From Girardinichthys multiradiatus (lineage: Eukaryota; Chordata; Actinopteri; Cyprinodontiformes; Goodeidae), in contig NC_061806.1 in assembly GCF_021462225.1 (NCBI RefSeq), forward strand, positions 496,001-560,000: a DNA stretch of 64,000 nt, given 5' to 3'. A program made the position numbers and the translations under genes. Below are positions 33,497 to 43,800 of this stretch, one piece after another (the first letter of the stretch is position 1; every line of letters starts with the position of its first letter). A model generated the notes under the pieces. That model had not been told where the DNA came from. It searched no databases and worked only from the letters and a program-made list of their open reading frames with translations.

Positions 33497-34336
33497 ATGT
33501 ATCAAGCGTACGGGAAAACACCATACTGGGACCTCTACAGCCAGCAAGAAGAGACCGTCTTCTCTCCTGATCATGATGATAAAAGCTTCAACACCGGGCC
33601 GTATCATCCACCTTCTCCAGACCTCTACTCACCAGCCACCTCATCATTGCAGCTCTTTGAGTCCCTATTCAGTTCAGGGACACCGACAGGATACAACCTC
33701 AGATCATATCATCCGCCTTCACCCGGCCTCTATTCACCGCTATGCGTGGCTGAGTCTGTACACACAGATATCCAACCTGAAGACAAGAGGGTGATCGTGG
33801 AGGACGAGGCAACCATCAGCTACTCACCCTCCCCACAAACTCCAGACCCGATACCTGCCCCTCAGCCTTCACCAGAGGAGGAGGAGAGTAATCAGGGTGA
33901 TGAAATTGACGGCTGGATCTCAAGCGCTCTCATCAATACAGTGAAAACAGCGATACTTCCTTTATTCAGCATAACCTGTTTGAACTATGTCAAAGAAACC
34001 TGTTACGGGTGCATAACGAACCACCTGAGCCAACAGCAGCATCAGTGCCTGGAGATATTGGAGGAGGAGTATTACCAAGTCAACATTCAACGCATCGTGT
34101 GACGACTCGTAAACCCCAAGCTCCTTCCTGCTATTCGGAAACTTCTGACACTTCGACGCATACAAGCAGATGACTTCAGAGTGAAAACGATTGCTGAGAC
34201 GGTTTTATATGAACTGAAATCGGTACAAGGCTTCCATAGTGCAATCACTGATATGTACGATAAGATGAGCGGTAATGATTGTCTCAAGCAGCTTAACTCT
34301 GTCTCAGAGTGCTACGATCCGATCTCAGATGATTGA
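33497..34336 (+). pseudogene. Proline-rich left-arm gene 2 of copy A, one nonsense codon
   Basis: About 280 codons starting at ATG 33497; an upstream in-frame ATG at 33401 precedes the TATA box and is not shared with copy B. The N-terminal half has GPYHPPSPDLYSP and SYHPPSPGLYSP repeats and an acidic centre (PSPEEEESNQGDEID). The C-terminal half has a hydrophobic segment (ALINTVKTAILPLFSITCL) and CYGCITNH. A TGA at 34100-34102 stands where copy B has CGA, a CpG-type C-to-T change, and the frame is open afterwards to 34336. Function unknown. Confidence 0.7.
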
Positions 34337-34561
34337 TGACTTGTTTTGTCTTTTCTGTATTTTCTCTCAGCTTTCTACTGGTATACATATATAACAGTTT
34401 TGGTTGCAATGTTTGAATTGATCTTTATTATCTGAATGTGTTTTTTTTTTCTGTTTCTCTATTAAATACGGGTACAAAATAAAAAAAGTATAAATGTACC
34501 CTCAGGTGTTTGTTTTTTTCATTATTTAACAAGTAGTCGTCAGAGTGAGCATAAAACTGGG

Positions 34562-35650
34562 ATGTCTGAAAGAAGGATCATGAAAAATGTATATTACAAC
34601 CCATCAAATCCGGGAAGTTTAGGGGGTTTAGAAAGGTTGAGGAGGGTTATACAAGATGAAACGGGGAAGAAGATAACGGTTGAAAAAGTTAAAGATTTTT
34701 TATCGGGAGAAGATACCTATACTCTACATAAACCTGCAAGAATAAAGTTCCCGAGAAACAGAGTTTTTGTCACCAGACCATTGAGACAGTTCCAAGCCGA
34801 TCTCTGTGACATGCAAGCTCTGGCCATGGAAAATGACGGTTACAATTATTTATTAACAGTCATTGACATCTTTTCAAAGAGGGCGTATGTATGTGTTTTG
34901 AAGAGGAAAACTGCTGCAGAGGTGCTAAAGGCTTTTGAATCAGTTTTTAAAGAAAGTCAGGTCCCAAAAAAACTTCAGACTGATGCAGGGAAATAATTTT
35001 TTAACAAGAAATTTAAGCTTCTAATGGAGAAACACGGTATTGAACATTTTGCCACAGCAAGTGAAGCAAAAGCCTCTGTGGTTGAGAGGTTTAACCGTAC
35101 GTTAAAAACAGGGATGTGGAGATATTTTACTGCTAACAACACCCGGCGGTACATTGACGTCCTGCAAAATTTAACTAGAAGCTACAACCATTCCTACCAC
35201 ACCAGCATTAAGATGAGCCCAATGGAAGTGACCTCAGAAAATGCCTTTCAAGTGTTTCAGAATCTGTATGATGTCAAGTCCAACAGATATTGCAGGGACT
35301 CAGTGACAATGTTTAAACAGGGGGATCTTGTCAGAATATCCAAGGTCCATGGAGTGTTTGACAAAAAATACAAACAGAGTTTTACAGATGAAGTGTTTAC
35401 AGTGTATGAGCGGATACCCCAATCTCCTCCTGTATACAAACTCAAAGATTTGGATGGAGAACCTATTGAAGGTTCTTTTTACGCTGAGGAACTTCAAAAA
35501 GTTAAAATATTTAAGGACAAGATGTGTCAAGTGGAGAAAATATTAAATCAACGCACCGTCAAGGGTGTCAAACAGGTTTTTGTACGCTGGAAAAATTGGC
35601 CTGAGAAATTCAACAGTTGGATCAAGTTTGATGAACTACGAAACGTATAA
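34562..35650 (+). pseudogene. Maverick integrase with chromodomain, copy A, one nonsense codon
   Basis: A retroviral-type DDE integrase that would join element ends to target DNA. The core has FQADLCDM (first Asp), LQTDAGK (second Asp) and ASVVERFNRTLK (Glu). A C-terminal chromodomain (VRWKNWPEKFNSWIKFDEL) ends the protein at 35650. A TAA at 34994-34996, just after the second Asp block, replaces the GAA read in copy B, splitting the gene into 34562-34996 and the downstream open part. A TATA-like sequence (GTATAAAT) lies about 70 bases upstream of the start. This copy keeps the chromodomain that copy B has lost. Confidence 0.92.
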
Positions 35651-35653
35651 AAT
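35643..35653 (+). promoter_or_regulatory. TATA-like box overlapping the integrase stop
   Basis: GTATAAAATAG overlaps the integrase stop codon, about 40 bases before the minor capsid ATG. Copy B has GTATTAAAAAG at the same place. A compact viral-style promoter is plausible. Confidence 0.45.
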
Positions 35654-35689
35654 AGGTGCGTGCTAAAACCTTACGATTCATACAGCATC

Positions 35690-36445
35690 ATGGACAGTAA
35701 GGCAGAGGATGACGGTTTTTACATTACCCTTCCCTCTAATGCTAGCATGGAAGTGTTTAAAAATAATACCAGTTCGAGTTTCCGTGTAAATTTAGCTCAA
35801 CATATTGATTTAGAAGGCCAATGGATGGTTGCATTAGCAGAGATTTCATATCCTCATACACGGCATAATTTACCGGATCATGATGCCTACTTTGAATGGA
35901 AGAAGGTTGTGGATGTGGAGATCAATACGCAAAGGATCAGAAGTGGCTAGTATAACAGCGCTATTCAACACGAGACAGAGATGGAACTGTTTTTCAAAAA
36001 AATGAACTCGGGTATCCGCATTAAATTCAGCAAAGTTCAAAAGAGATTTGCATTTCAAGCAAGCGGTCCGTATGAAATACGCTTCTTCAGCACTCTAGCT
36101 TATATGATGGGCGTGAAACCAGGGGAATGGATTCATGTTTCTGAACCAAAACTGGCTCCTTTTCCGGCAGATATAAAGGCTGGTTTCTATCACCTATACT
36201 GTTACAGTGACGTGGTCAGCCCACAAATAGTAGGCGACACTTTTGCGCCTTTACTGCGGACCGTCAAAGTACAAGGCGACTTCAGTGATATGGTTACTCT
36301 GACGTTTAACCCCGCCCACTACCTTCCAGTCTCCAGAAGACATATTGAAAATATCCATATAGAAATTAAATCGGACCAAAATGTTCCTGTAAATTTCGTC
36401 TATGGTAAGACCATCGTAAGACTACACTTCAAACCGGTGATATAA
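35690..36445 (+). pseudogene. Penton-like minor capsid protein, copy A, split by an in-frame TAG
   Basis: A single-jelly-roll minor capsid (penton-like) protein of Polintons, expected at the capsid vertices. The first part (ATG 35690) has DGFYITLPSNAS, then FRVNLAQHIDLEGQWMVALA, the usual opening of this family. A TAG at 35948-35950 interrupts the gene. The second part continues in the same frame to 36445 (SGPYEIRFFSTLAYMMGV, PVSRRHIENIHIEI). Copy B has the same TAG at the same codon. Total length without the stop would be about 250 codons. It may be an inherited mutation, readthrough, or a natural split. Confidence 0.85.
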
Positions 36446-36483
36446 CAACGTAGCCTGAGATAAATTTTATTTGTATAAACAGA

Positions 36484-36494
36484 GATATATATAA
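36484..36494 (+). promoter_or_regulatory. TATA box of the core-protein gene, copy A
   Basis: GATATATATAA, about 75-85 bases before ATG 36568. It is identical in copy B (50490-50500). Confidence 0.55.
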
Positions 36495-36567
36495 CTTCTA
36501 AGACTGATTGGTTATCATTCATATTACGCTGGTCCTTCAACACTGCATCAAGCAGGCAAGAGAGAAC

Positions 36568-37011
36568 ATGGCACAGCTAAGTCTGAGACGTGATCCAAAT
36601 CGCTTTATAAATTACTATGTAAGTCAATCAGGCGGTTATCTGCCAGGGTTTTATGGGGCCCCGGTCATGTGCGGACATGGAATTGGATCATTATTTTCAA
36701 AATTATTCCGCTTCGTATCCCCTCTGGTTAAAAAAGGATTTGCTATTGCAAAACCCCATCTTAAAATGGCTGCATCAAATATCGCTTCGGATGTCATCGG
36801 TAGAGCCGTGAGTAAAATGAGTGGTTCTACACACACCGACGGTCAAGAAGGTTCAGGAATTATGGTTTTATCCAAAAGACCCAGAACAAGACCCCCTGGT
36901 GATCGTTTAAGGACGGTTAAAAAACAACGACAAACACGAAAAAGGAGATCAGTTAGAGCTGACAAACGAAGAGGAAGGAAGTCATCCGCATGTTTTGATA
37001 TATTTAAATAA
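36568..37011 (+). CDS. Small basic virion core or membrane-active protein (pX/pVI-like), copy A
   Basis: 147 codons, intact. The start at 36568 was chosen over an upstream in-frame ATG (36508) because it follows the TATA box at normal distance and has a better context. The N-terminal third has GYLPGFYGAPVMCGHGIG, then an amphipathic helix with LFSKLFRFVSPLVKKGFAIA. The last 50 residues are very basic (KKQRQTRKRRSVRADKRRG). Glycine-rich entry, amphipathic helix and basic tail are typical of the small Polinton/adintovirus protein likened to adenovirus core proteins. It probably binds DNA or membrane in the particle. Its stop overlaps the major capsid start (TAATG). Confidence 0.75.
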   Translation: MAQLSLRRDPNRFINYYVSQSGGYLPGFYGAPVMCGHGIGSLFSKLFRFVSPLVKKGFAIAKPHLKMAASNIASDVIGRAVSKMSGSTHTDGQEGSGIMVLSKRPRTRPPGDRLRTVKKQRQTRKRRSVRADKRRGRKSSACFDIFK

Positions 37012-38310
37012 TGGCTCTTTTACATAACAAATCATCAGAGTGCACGCTGGCAGAGTTGGACTTATTTTCTGCCCCAATGACATAGCTATCTATTGAAGAT
37101 AAAATTTACACCGAGATCCAGCCTTTATCAGCAATCACTGATGGAGGGCCGATCGAGTTTTTCATTCCGGGAGATGGAGAAAAGTATCTAGATCTCAACG
37201 ATACGCTGTTGCATCTCAGAGTGAAAATTACTAACGAGAATGGAACAAACCTGCCGGATGATGCACCTGTAGGGCTCATCAACTACCCGTTAAACACCAT
37301 CTTCAGTCAGTGTGATGTCACTCTCGGAGATTGATTGATTTCACAATCCAGCGCTACACATCCATATAGAGCCATGATTGAGACATTGTTAAACTTTTCT
37401 GAGGATTCTTTAAAAGCCAGTTTAGCTCTGGTCTTTTTTTCAAAGACACTGCAGGTGCTCTGAACTCTATTGTTACAACTAACGGCCCTAACCAAGGTCT
37501 TAACAGCAGAGCAGGCTTTACGGAAAGTTCCAGGGAGGTACATCTCCTAGGCCCCCTGCATGCAGACATATTTTTCTGTGAAAGACTTCTTTTAAACTCT
37601 GTTGACCTCAAAATTAAACTTACAAGAGCCAACAATGCCTTTTGTCTCATGGCAGCAAGAGACTCCACTTACAAACTCAGGATATTAGGAGCATCTCTTT
37701 TTATCAAAAAAGTTACTGTCTCTCCAGCTGTACGACTGGGTCACGCTTCAGCTTTAATGAAAGCAAATGCTCTGTATCCACTTTCACGTGTGAATGTAAA
37801 AACATATTCCATCCCTGAAAATTCAAGGGTATGCAACCAAGAGAATCTTTTCTTAGGCGTCTTTCCCAAGTATGTGGTGATTGCATTACTGGATCATGAT
37901 GCTTTTACAGGAACACGCGATCTCAATCCGTTTGACTTTAATCATTTTGATGTGGAATATTTAGCTTTGTGTAAGGATGGCAGACAAATTCCTGCTAAAG
38001 CCTTCCAGCCAAATTTTAACCAAGGTCATTCAGTGAGAGAGTATTACAACTTGTTTACGGCTACAGGACGACATCTAAAAGATCTTCCACTGAGTATAAC
38101 ACGTCAGGAATTTAATCAAGGATACTCTCTATTCACATTTAATCTTAACCCGGGTGAGGACACAGATGCTCTATTTCCAGTTTCCAGTGGGAATTTAAGA
38201 TTGGAAATGCGCTTCAGAAACCCGTTGCCTCATACCATATCATCTACGCTTGTTATGACTCTATTTTAGAGATTGATTCAAAGAGGCGTGTGCTGGTGGA
38301 TTATTATTAA
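37011..38310 (+). pseudogene. Major capsid protein (hexon-like), copy A, broken
   Basis: A double-jelly-roll major capsid protein, which builds the Polinton/adintovirus shell. It begins at 37011, overlapping the core gene stop. The N-terminal part has EIQPLSAITDGGPIEFFIPG, a hallmark of the family. Breaks: TAG at 37083-37085, TGA at 37332-37334, a frameshift in a T run near 37435, and a small deletion near 38237 that spoils the last about 25 codons. The long open middle (37649-38269) is well preserved (RILGASLFIKKVTVSPAVRL, FNQGYSLFTFNL). Confidence 0.9.
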
Positions 38311-38321
38311 TCTAATCAGAC

Positions 38322-38864
38322 ATGAATAATCATGAAATTGAGAACCTGCTGCATCATCTGCTGGGAGATTTGTTTTGCGGTGTGTGGCCGTGCGACCAGC
38401 TCCCGCTGCTCGCTGACAAATTCCCAGGGCCGGCCTACTTTATTGTGAACACACATCCTTCACACATGCCGGGGGAACACTGGTTAGCTCTGACTTTGGA
38501 TGAGAATGGTCAATCCAGCTTTTTTGACTCTTATGGATTCTCTCCGGATTTCGAGTTCTACCCGTCAAGCATCGTAACATTTTTAGAAGACAGATCCTCA
38601 AAAATATTGTATCATAATAATCAGCTTCAAAACACTCTGTCCACTGTGTGCGGTCACCATTGCATTTTTTATCTATGTCATAGAGCGTGCGGATTATCAA
38701 TGCAGCAAGTGTTGTCGAAATACACCGGAGATGTGATTAAGAATGATTTAATGGTATCTAACTTTGTGAAAAAATATCAGAAATGTGTCATTAATCAAAG
38801 TTGTACATTTCATACTCACGGAACATGCTCTTTGGAGATGTTTATGGATTGTTATGGAATTTAA
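38322..38864 (+). CDS. Adenain-like cysteine protease, copy A
   Basis: 180 codons, intact. It would mature capsid and core proteins. The catalytic residues align in order with adenovirus protease: His53 (GEHWLAL), Asp69 (FFDSYG), Gln103 and Cys110 (STVCGHHC), with the same seven-residue Gln-to-Cys distance. It follows the major capsid stop by 11 bases. Only a few substitutions separate it from copy B (51705-52247), for example at residues 42, 59 and 175. Confidence 0.95.
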   Translation: MNNHEIENLLHHLLGDLFCGVWPCDQLPLLADKFPGPAYFIVNTHPSHMPGEHWLALTLDENGQSSFFDSYGFSPDFEFYPSSIVTFLEDRSSKILYHNNQLQNTLSTVCGHHCIFYLCHRACGLSMQQVLSKYTGDVIKNDLMVSNFVKKYQKCVINQSCTFHTHGTCSLEMFMDCYGI

Positions 38865-38973
38865 ATTGTCTTTTTTTTCATTGTTTGTTTTTTCTTATGA
38901 TATAATATTTGTGTAATGATATCATATGTTAGTGTGTCAAGTAGAGAACGAAGTTAGACTTGAAAATATAATC

Positions 38974-38988
38974 AATAAATATTTTATT
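38974..38988. terminator. Overlapping poly(A) signals for converging transcripts, copy A
   Basis: AATAAA on the plus strand (38974-38979) and AATAAA on the minus strand (38988-38983) lie within 15 bases, between the protease gene and the converging 276-aa gene. Copy B has the same pair at 52371-52385. Confidence 0.75.
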
Positions 38989-39031
38989 GAATAAAAGAAA
39001 TAGGCTACATGTTTCATTTTCTTATAACGGT

Positions 39032-39862
39032 TTATGGTGAAAATGTAATCCATCGGGGTGGTAGTGTCGTCTTACGAAGAGACCTTTTTGATCTCCCATC
39101 AGCATTTTTTGGATCTTCCAGCTCAGATCTCGACCAGTAGGGAGAATGAGTTATCTGCCTTCTTCTTCTTGTTCTTCTCTGCTTAACGCTGGGTGGTGTA
39201 CCCCCATTTTCAATCGATGTACCCTCTGTTTTGAAACGTCTATATTCTTCACGAGCATAAGGGTTAATGACTGAAGATATAGGTATGTTTACCTCTGACA
39301 AGGTGTGTAGAAAGTCTGACCACCCTTGGGGTAGCCATGCTCCAGATTTTTTAAACGGAAGCATGAGATTTTTCAACAAATCAATCATGTGGGACCCCTT
39401 TACAACATTCCCTTTATATACAAATTCACCTCGCGAAGTCCAACTCTCACTTCTTTCGGATAATTTCATCAAAATGTACTCAGCATTTTTACGGTTATGC
39501 TTCAGTAGGCTTTTCAGTACATCCGTAACAACCTGATCCTTAGGGGCCTCGTCCTGCCCTGGGCCTTGTTTTTCTTGGGACCGCTCATGTTCAGGAACCT
39601 CTGTGTCACGCTGCAGCGTTAAACTGACCCGCTGTTTTTCTTCTTTGACACCTTGCTTAAGTAAAGTCAGATACCTCTGGAGAAGAGCATCGTATTTCTT
39701 GATTTTTTCATAAGAAGTCATACCCGGCTCATTTATTATCGCTCTCATTTCAGCATCAAAATTCTCCTCCGCCATCTGTCTGATGGACGTGTCTGACTGG
39801 GTCAGACGCTTGAATTGATGAGGGGAAATGAGAAACATCTTCTGCGATGTTCTGAGAGACAT
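39032..39862 (-). CDS. Conserved Maverick protein of 276 aa, copy A
   Basis: Intact in both copies at the same length (copy B 52429-53259). The N-terminal half is charged and helical (MSLRTSQKMFLISPHQFKRL, YDALLQRYLTLLKQGVKEEK), then a Gln/Glu-rich linker, then a compact domain with NRKNAEYILMKLSE, PFKKSGAWLPQGWSDFLHTL and ISSVINPYAREEYRRFKTEG, and a basic tail (KQRRTRRRRQ). This arrangement recurs next to the ATPase in fish Polintons as I recall, but no function is established. Position suggests a structural or morphogenesis role. The start codon overlaps the stop of the 113-aa gene. Confidence 0.8.
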   Translation of the reverse strand: MSLRTSQKMFLISPHQFKRLTQSDTSIRQMAEENFDAEMRAIINEPGMTSYEKIKKYDALLQRYLTLLKQGVKEEKQRVSLTLQRDTEVPEHERSQEKQGPGQDEAPKDQVVTDVLKSLLKHNRKNAEYILMKLSERSESWTSRGEFVYKGNVVKGSHMIDLLKNLMLPFKKSGAWLPQGWSDFLHTLSEVNIPISSVINPYAREEYRRFKTEGTSIENGGTPPSVKQRRTRRRRQITHSPYWSRSELEDPKNADGRSKRSLRKTTLPPRWITFSP

Positions 39863-40203
39863 TATTTCCTGATGATTCCACCCACTAGATCACCGATCAA
39901 GGGAGCAAGAGCCGTTAAGATGGGGAGAATAAAACCACCTCGTTGCTTTTTGAGAGCCAACTGTTTAGTTTTTATTCCGGTTTTTTTATCACCCAACAAT
40001 CTGATGATATTTCTTTGTTTCTTCAATTGTCGGTGTTGAGAGGGTGATAGTTTAATGTTACCTTTTAGGATATTCAGAGCAATCTCGCACAGAGCCTGAA
40101 TAAAGTCGGGAGAGCAGTGTGCGAGAATATCTTTACGTTTCTGTGGACAGGCCTGGTACAAAGCTCTGAATAATGGTAAATTCCTTTTTATAAGTGCAGA
40201 CAT
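39862..40203 (-). CDS. Conserved 113-aa Maverick protein with hydrophobic C-terminus, copy A
   Basis: Intact in both copies (copy B 53259-53600). The N-terminal part is helical (NLPLFRALYQACPQKRKDIL, ALCEIALNILKGNI). The C-terminal part has a basic linker and a Gly-rich hydrophobic end (QRGGFILPILTALAPLIGDL). This resembles adenovirus-type core or membrane-active peptides that begin GGF.P; a role in the particle is inferred. The stop overlaps the start of the next gene (TAATG), and the start lies six bases after the ATPase stop. Confidence 0.75.
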   Translation of the reverse strand: MSALIKRNLPLFRALYQACPQKRKDILAHCSPDFIQALCEIALNILKGNIKLSPSQHRQLKKQRNIIRLLGDKKTGIKTKQLALKKQRGGFILPILTALAPLIGDLVGGIIRK

Positions 40204-40209
40204 GATGAC

Positions 40210-40893
40210 TTACTTTGTTCTGGGTACGTACACAGCAGGCCACTGCTGAGGAAGTATCCCCGTTCTCAGTCTGAAATGTTCTGGGCAGGTAGGCGTAAAA
40301 TCGATGATTAAATATCCATGAGCTTCTCTCGTCGCATCTTCAAAACTCTCCAAGAAGAGACCCTTTTGAGATGGAAACATTTGGCGGGCCAGTATATTCA
40401 GCTGGAGTTTATCTCTCGGGTTCTTAAACAACACCATATAATTACAGTTCAAACTAATAGTGCGACTGAACTTTCCCTGATGAAAAACATTCTGAGTCAA
40501 CATCATAACACTCATATTACGATGGTGACGAAACTGGGTAAAGACCTTCATCACGTTTTCATCATCTGAGGCTTGAGCAATAACATCGTCTAGAATAATC
40601 AGATGATTCTGATCAGGAGGAAACAGGTTTTCATCTTCAAAAGAATGAGGCAATCCTTCCACAAATTTTATATTTTTATTCATCTTCTGCAATTCAGCAT
40701 ACATCGGTTGAAAAGATGTGTAAATCCATACAATATTTTCTGGAACAATATCCATGACATGGTTACAGTTCTGCAAAACACTTTTTACAAAAAAGGTTTT
40801 TCCACAACCACTGGGTCCTATAATCATACATGAGAAAGGCGCTCTAAATCTAGGATCAAAATCAACCTCCTGTAAATTGGCAGATTGCAACAT
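40210..40893 (-). CDS. FtsK/HerA-type packaging ATPase, copy A
   Basis: 227 codons, intact; drives genome packaging in related viruses. The Walker A motif is GPSGCGKT (residues 26-33), Walker B is LIILDD (98-103), and a sensor-like stretch MLTQNVFHQGKFSRTISLNCNY follows. The opening (DFDPRFRAPFSCMIIGPSG) is typical of Polinton ATPases. It begins two bases after the polymerase stop because a deletion of about 90 bp has shortened the intergene relative to copy B. Confidence 0.95.
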   Translation of the reverse strand: MLQSANLQEVDFDPRFRAPFSCMIIGPSGCGKTFFVKSVLQNCNHVMDIVPENIVWIYTSFQPMYAELQKMNKNIKFVEGLPHSFEDENLFPPDQNHLIILDDVIAQASDDENVMKVFTQFRHHRNMSVMMLTQNVFHQGKFSRTISLNCNYMVLFKNPRDKLQLNILARQMFPSQKGLFLESFEDATREAHGYLIIDFTPTCPEHFRLRTGILPQQWPAVYVPRTK

Positions 40894-40895
40894 TT

Positions 40896-43800
40896 TTATT
40901 TTATCTTTCTTCTTCTTCTTCTTAAGAGGAATCTCTTTTTATCCCTCCTGATTGTGTGCTGAGGGATTTCAATGACACCCTCACTTGACCTCTGTAAGTA
41001 GCCCTCGACCAGCCCTTTGATGCTGTCCAAATTGACCCTCTCGCTGCATTCATGCATCTGAGTGATACCCCTAGCACGTATCACTAGCTTTTTCTGGTTT
41101 TTGGTTTGATATGCATAACTCTTGGGTCTTGTCGATGCAAACTCTGAAATGCTGTCTCCTGCGAGCTCGTCAGTAAGATCACCCAGATAATTCCCCAACT
41201 CCAGAGGAGTTTCACCACTTTTTGTCACATAAATCAAACTGTCTGTGTCAATATAAATCAATCTGTCCTGCAATTGCTCCATGCTGCTGAGACGTTTTGA
41301 ACGCGCATAAGCGGTGGTGAATGCTGCAATAAACACATTGTTTACCTTGCTTGGAGGAGAGATGACACGTTTGCTGTAGTTCCACTGCACTACACACATT
41401 TCAGGGTTGAAGAAATGGAAGTAGTTAACCCTGTATTTACTCGAGAACATGAAGCTGAAAAACTCATCAGGGTTAGTGATGACTGTGGTCTGAGACAGAT
41501 CACTTCGCTGCGCAAACTTTCCCCAAAAGCTGTTTAAGCACAGTTTCGCTACCTGTCTTTTGGCAGGGTTCACCTCGATTTTGCCTGCGTCTAATTGGAT
41601 ACCCTGGTGAAGTTTGTAGTCTGCTACATACTTTGACCTGCTCTCCTCATCCACCGCTTCAGATGGGTAGCCTGAAGCCTCCTGCTTACCCTTTAAAAAG
41701 CAGTGAATGTAACCTTTAAAGATTGTGTCGCTGGTCTTCTCAAAATGCCAAACTTCAGTGATTTTAGCTAGGCGATAACCACACTGCAGCGCTTTACAAA
41801 ACTCTACACTCACCCACACACCTGTCAGAGCTCTGTCCTCATCATTATGCCTGCAGGGACCTGACTGGTTATTTATTTCAGCACATGTGCGGCAGAGAGT
41901 AAACACCAGTTTACCTTGGGATGTTCTGTAAGGCAAAACAGGGAAAAAGAGACTTCGTAGGGGGTAGACCACAGCTCTGATGAGGCCAAAGTAGCTGCTG
42001 GGGTCATCAAAATCTTTGTAAATGATGGTGGGGTGTCCGAGGGGAAAAACGTAGTTGGCGTTTACATAAGGGTACAGAGATGTGTAATCCACATAGTGTA
42101 CAGTTTCACCTGCCCCCGCTGTGTACCTCAACTTCATAGGACAGGTGCGTCCACCATACAGAGCATCTCGGGGTGATAGCAGTTCAGGTGCATTAACTTT
42201 CTCAAGAAAGCTGATCACCCCAGGGTCTGATTTTTTCATTTCAATCCACTCATGCTCCCAGATGACCTCGAGACGAAGACCGTACACAGTTTGGAGCACC
42301 TTGCTTCTCTCAACAGTGGCTGCGTAAAACTGTTCAAATGCGACCCCTCTCAACGGACATTTGTCATGAGGCATGTAACACTTTTTACAGCCGTGGAAAA
42401 AACAGCCGTAAAATTCAAACGCAACTTTGACACCGTTAATCTCTGCATACCCATCCACAGAATATGGACCAATTTTCTTTCCCCCATGTTTAATGCATGT
42501 TCGATGTCAATTTTTCTGCTGTCTGAAATCCAGCCAAGCCATTGAATGGACGTGCTGTAAAACGTCTTACTACTACGCCTGTAATCCAGAGGTGAGGGGA
42601 TGGCCAAGGTTTTAGGAGGAAGGAAATTGGTTACAAAAACCCTTCATGCAGGCTGAGGCTATCGTGACGCATTTAAGCGGATCCACACTTGTCTCCTTAA
42701 AGAACTCATCCCTGAATTTAACACAACCTTGATAAAGAATGTCCACATAATTTTTACAATAACGAAGAGCTTCCTTCTCAAAGTCAAAGACCCCTTTGCT
42801 CGCTTCTCTGTACCAGCTGCTAAACACCTGTTGTTCTTGAAGGCTCATGCGTTCTACAGCGTAGGAGGATGGAGGAGGAAAAGACCCCACATACTGGAGA
42901 TGTTGCTCAGACGAGAATAGGTGGGGGAAAAAACCTTTGGTCTTATCACTAAAACCTAATGCTTTCGGCATCGCACTAAGCTTCATACACATGAAGGACA
43001 GACTATCAATGTATTTTAACCTGTAATCAGGGTCGGTTAAACAGAGAACTTTACTTCCCTGCATGATGAGATGAGGTTTTATTCCTAACTGCAGCATAGC
43101 TGTGAGAATCAGGTAGCTGTCATATCCACGTGCGTTATGAGCTATTAAGGTAAAGCCTCTGTACATCAGTCTCCTGAAATGGAGAAGTAATTTTTGGGTG
43201 CAATTGAATCCATAAGCATGCCATTCCTCACCTTTCAGCGTTTTAACACAGACCAGATAGGGGATATGCACACCTTTCACGTCAATGAAGCATTCAAAAT
43301 CATAAAAAAACAGTTTATCATCTAACTGATTACAGGCTTGGGCGGTTTGAATGTAACACAGATGACCATCGCACGTCACATCTAAATCAGGAGGTATATT
43401 CTCACCACAAATACGGTATTTTACACACGTGTGGTTTATCCTGCTTGCTGATTGGAATAACGTATATCCTTTTGCACACCTTGCACAGTTTTACCAACTC
43501 ACAGTCACTCATTAGCCTGTCAGCACTAGGTCTTTTGCGAGGTTCCCTGTGTCTACTGAAACAAGAAGAGTTACGACAGATTCTGTGACAACCTGCACAG
43601 GCGACAGGTTCGTTAATTTCACGCATACACTGGTAACGGTTCTGTGAAACACTACAATTTTTCTCTTTAGAATGTTTTCAAATTTACCAATGTCGCTGAA
43701 AGTTACTGCTGTCTGATCATCTGAACCAGCCCTGCGTTGCTGCTCCCTCCCCAGCTCTAAAGTCTGATTATCAGTAAGGTTAGAGTCAGAGACGTGTGCA

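Noticed and set aside
39267..39536. Plus-strand ORF opposite the 276-aa gene (also at 52664-52933)
   Set aside because: Antisense shadow of a real conserved gene; substitutions between copies follow the codons of the minus-strand frame.
40318..40951. Plus-strand ORFs opposite the ATPase
   Set aside because: Antisense shadows. The minus-strand frame holds Walker A and B motifs and is intact in both copies.
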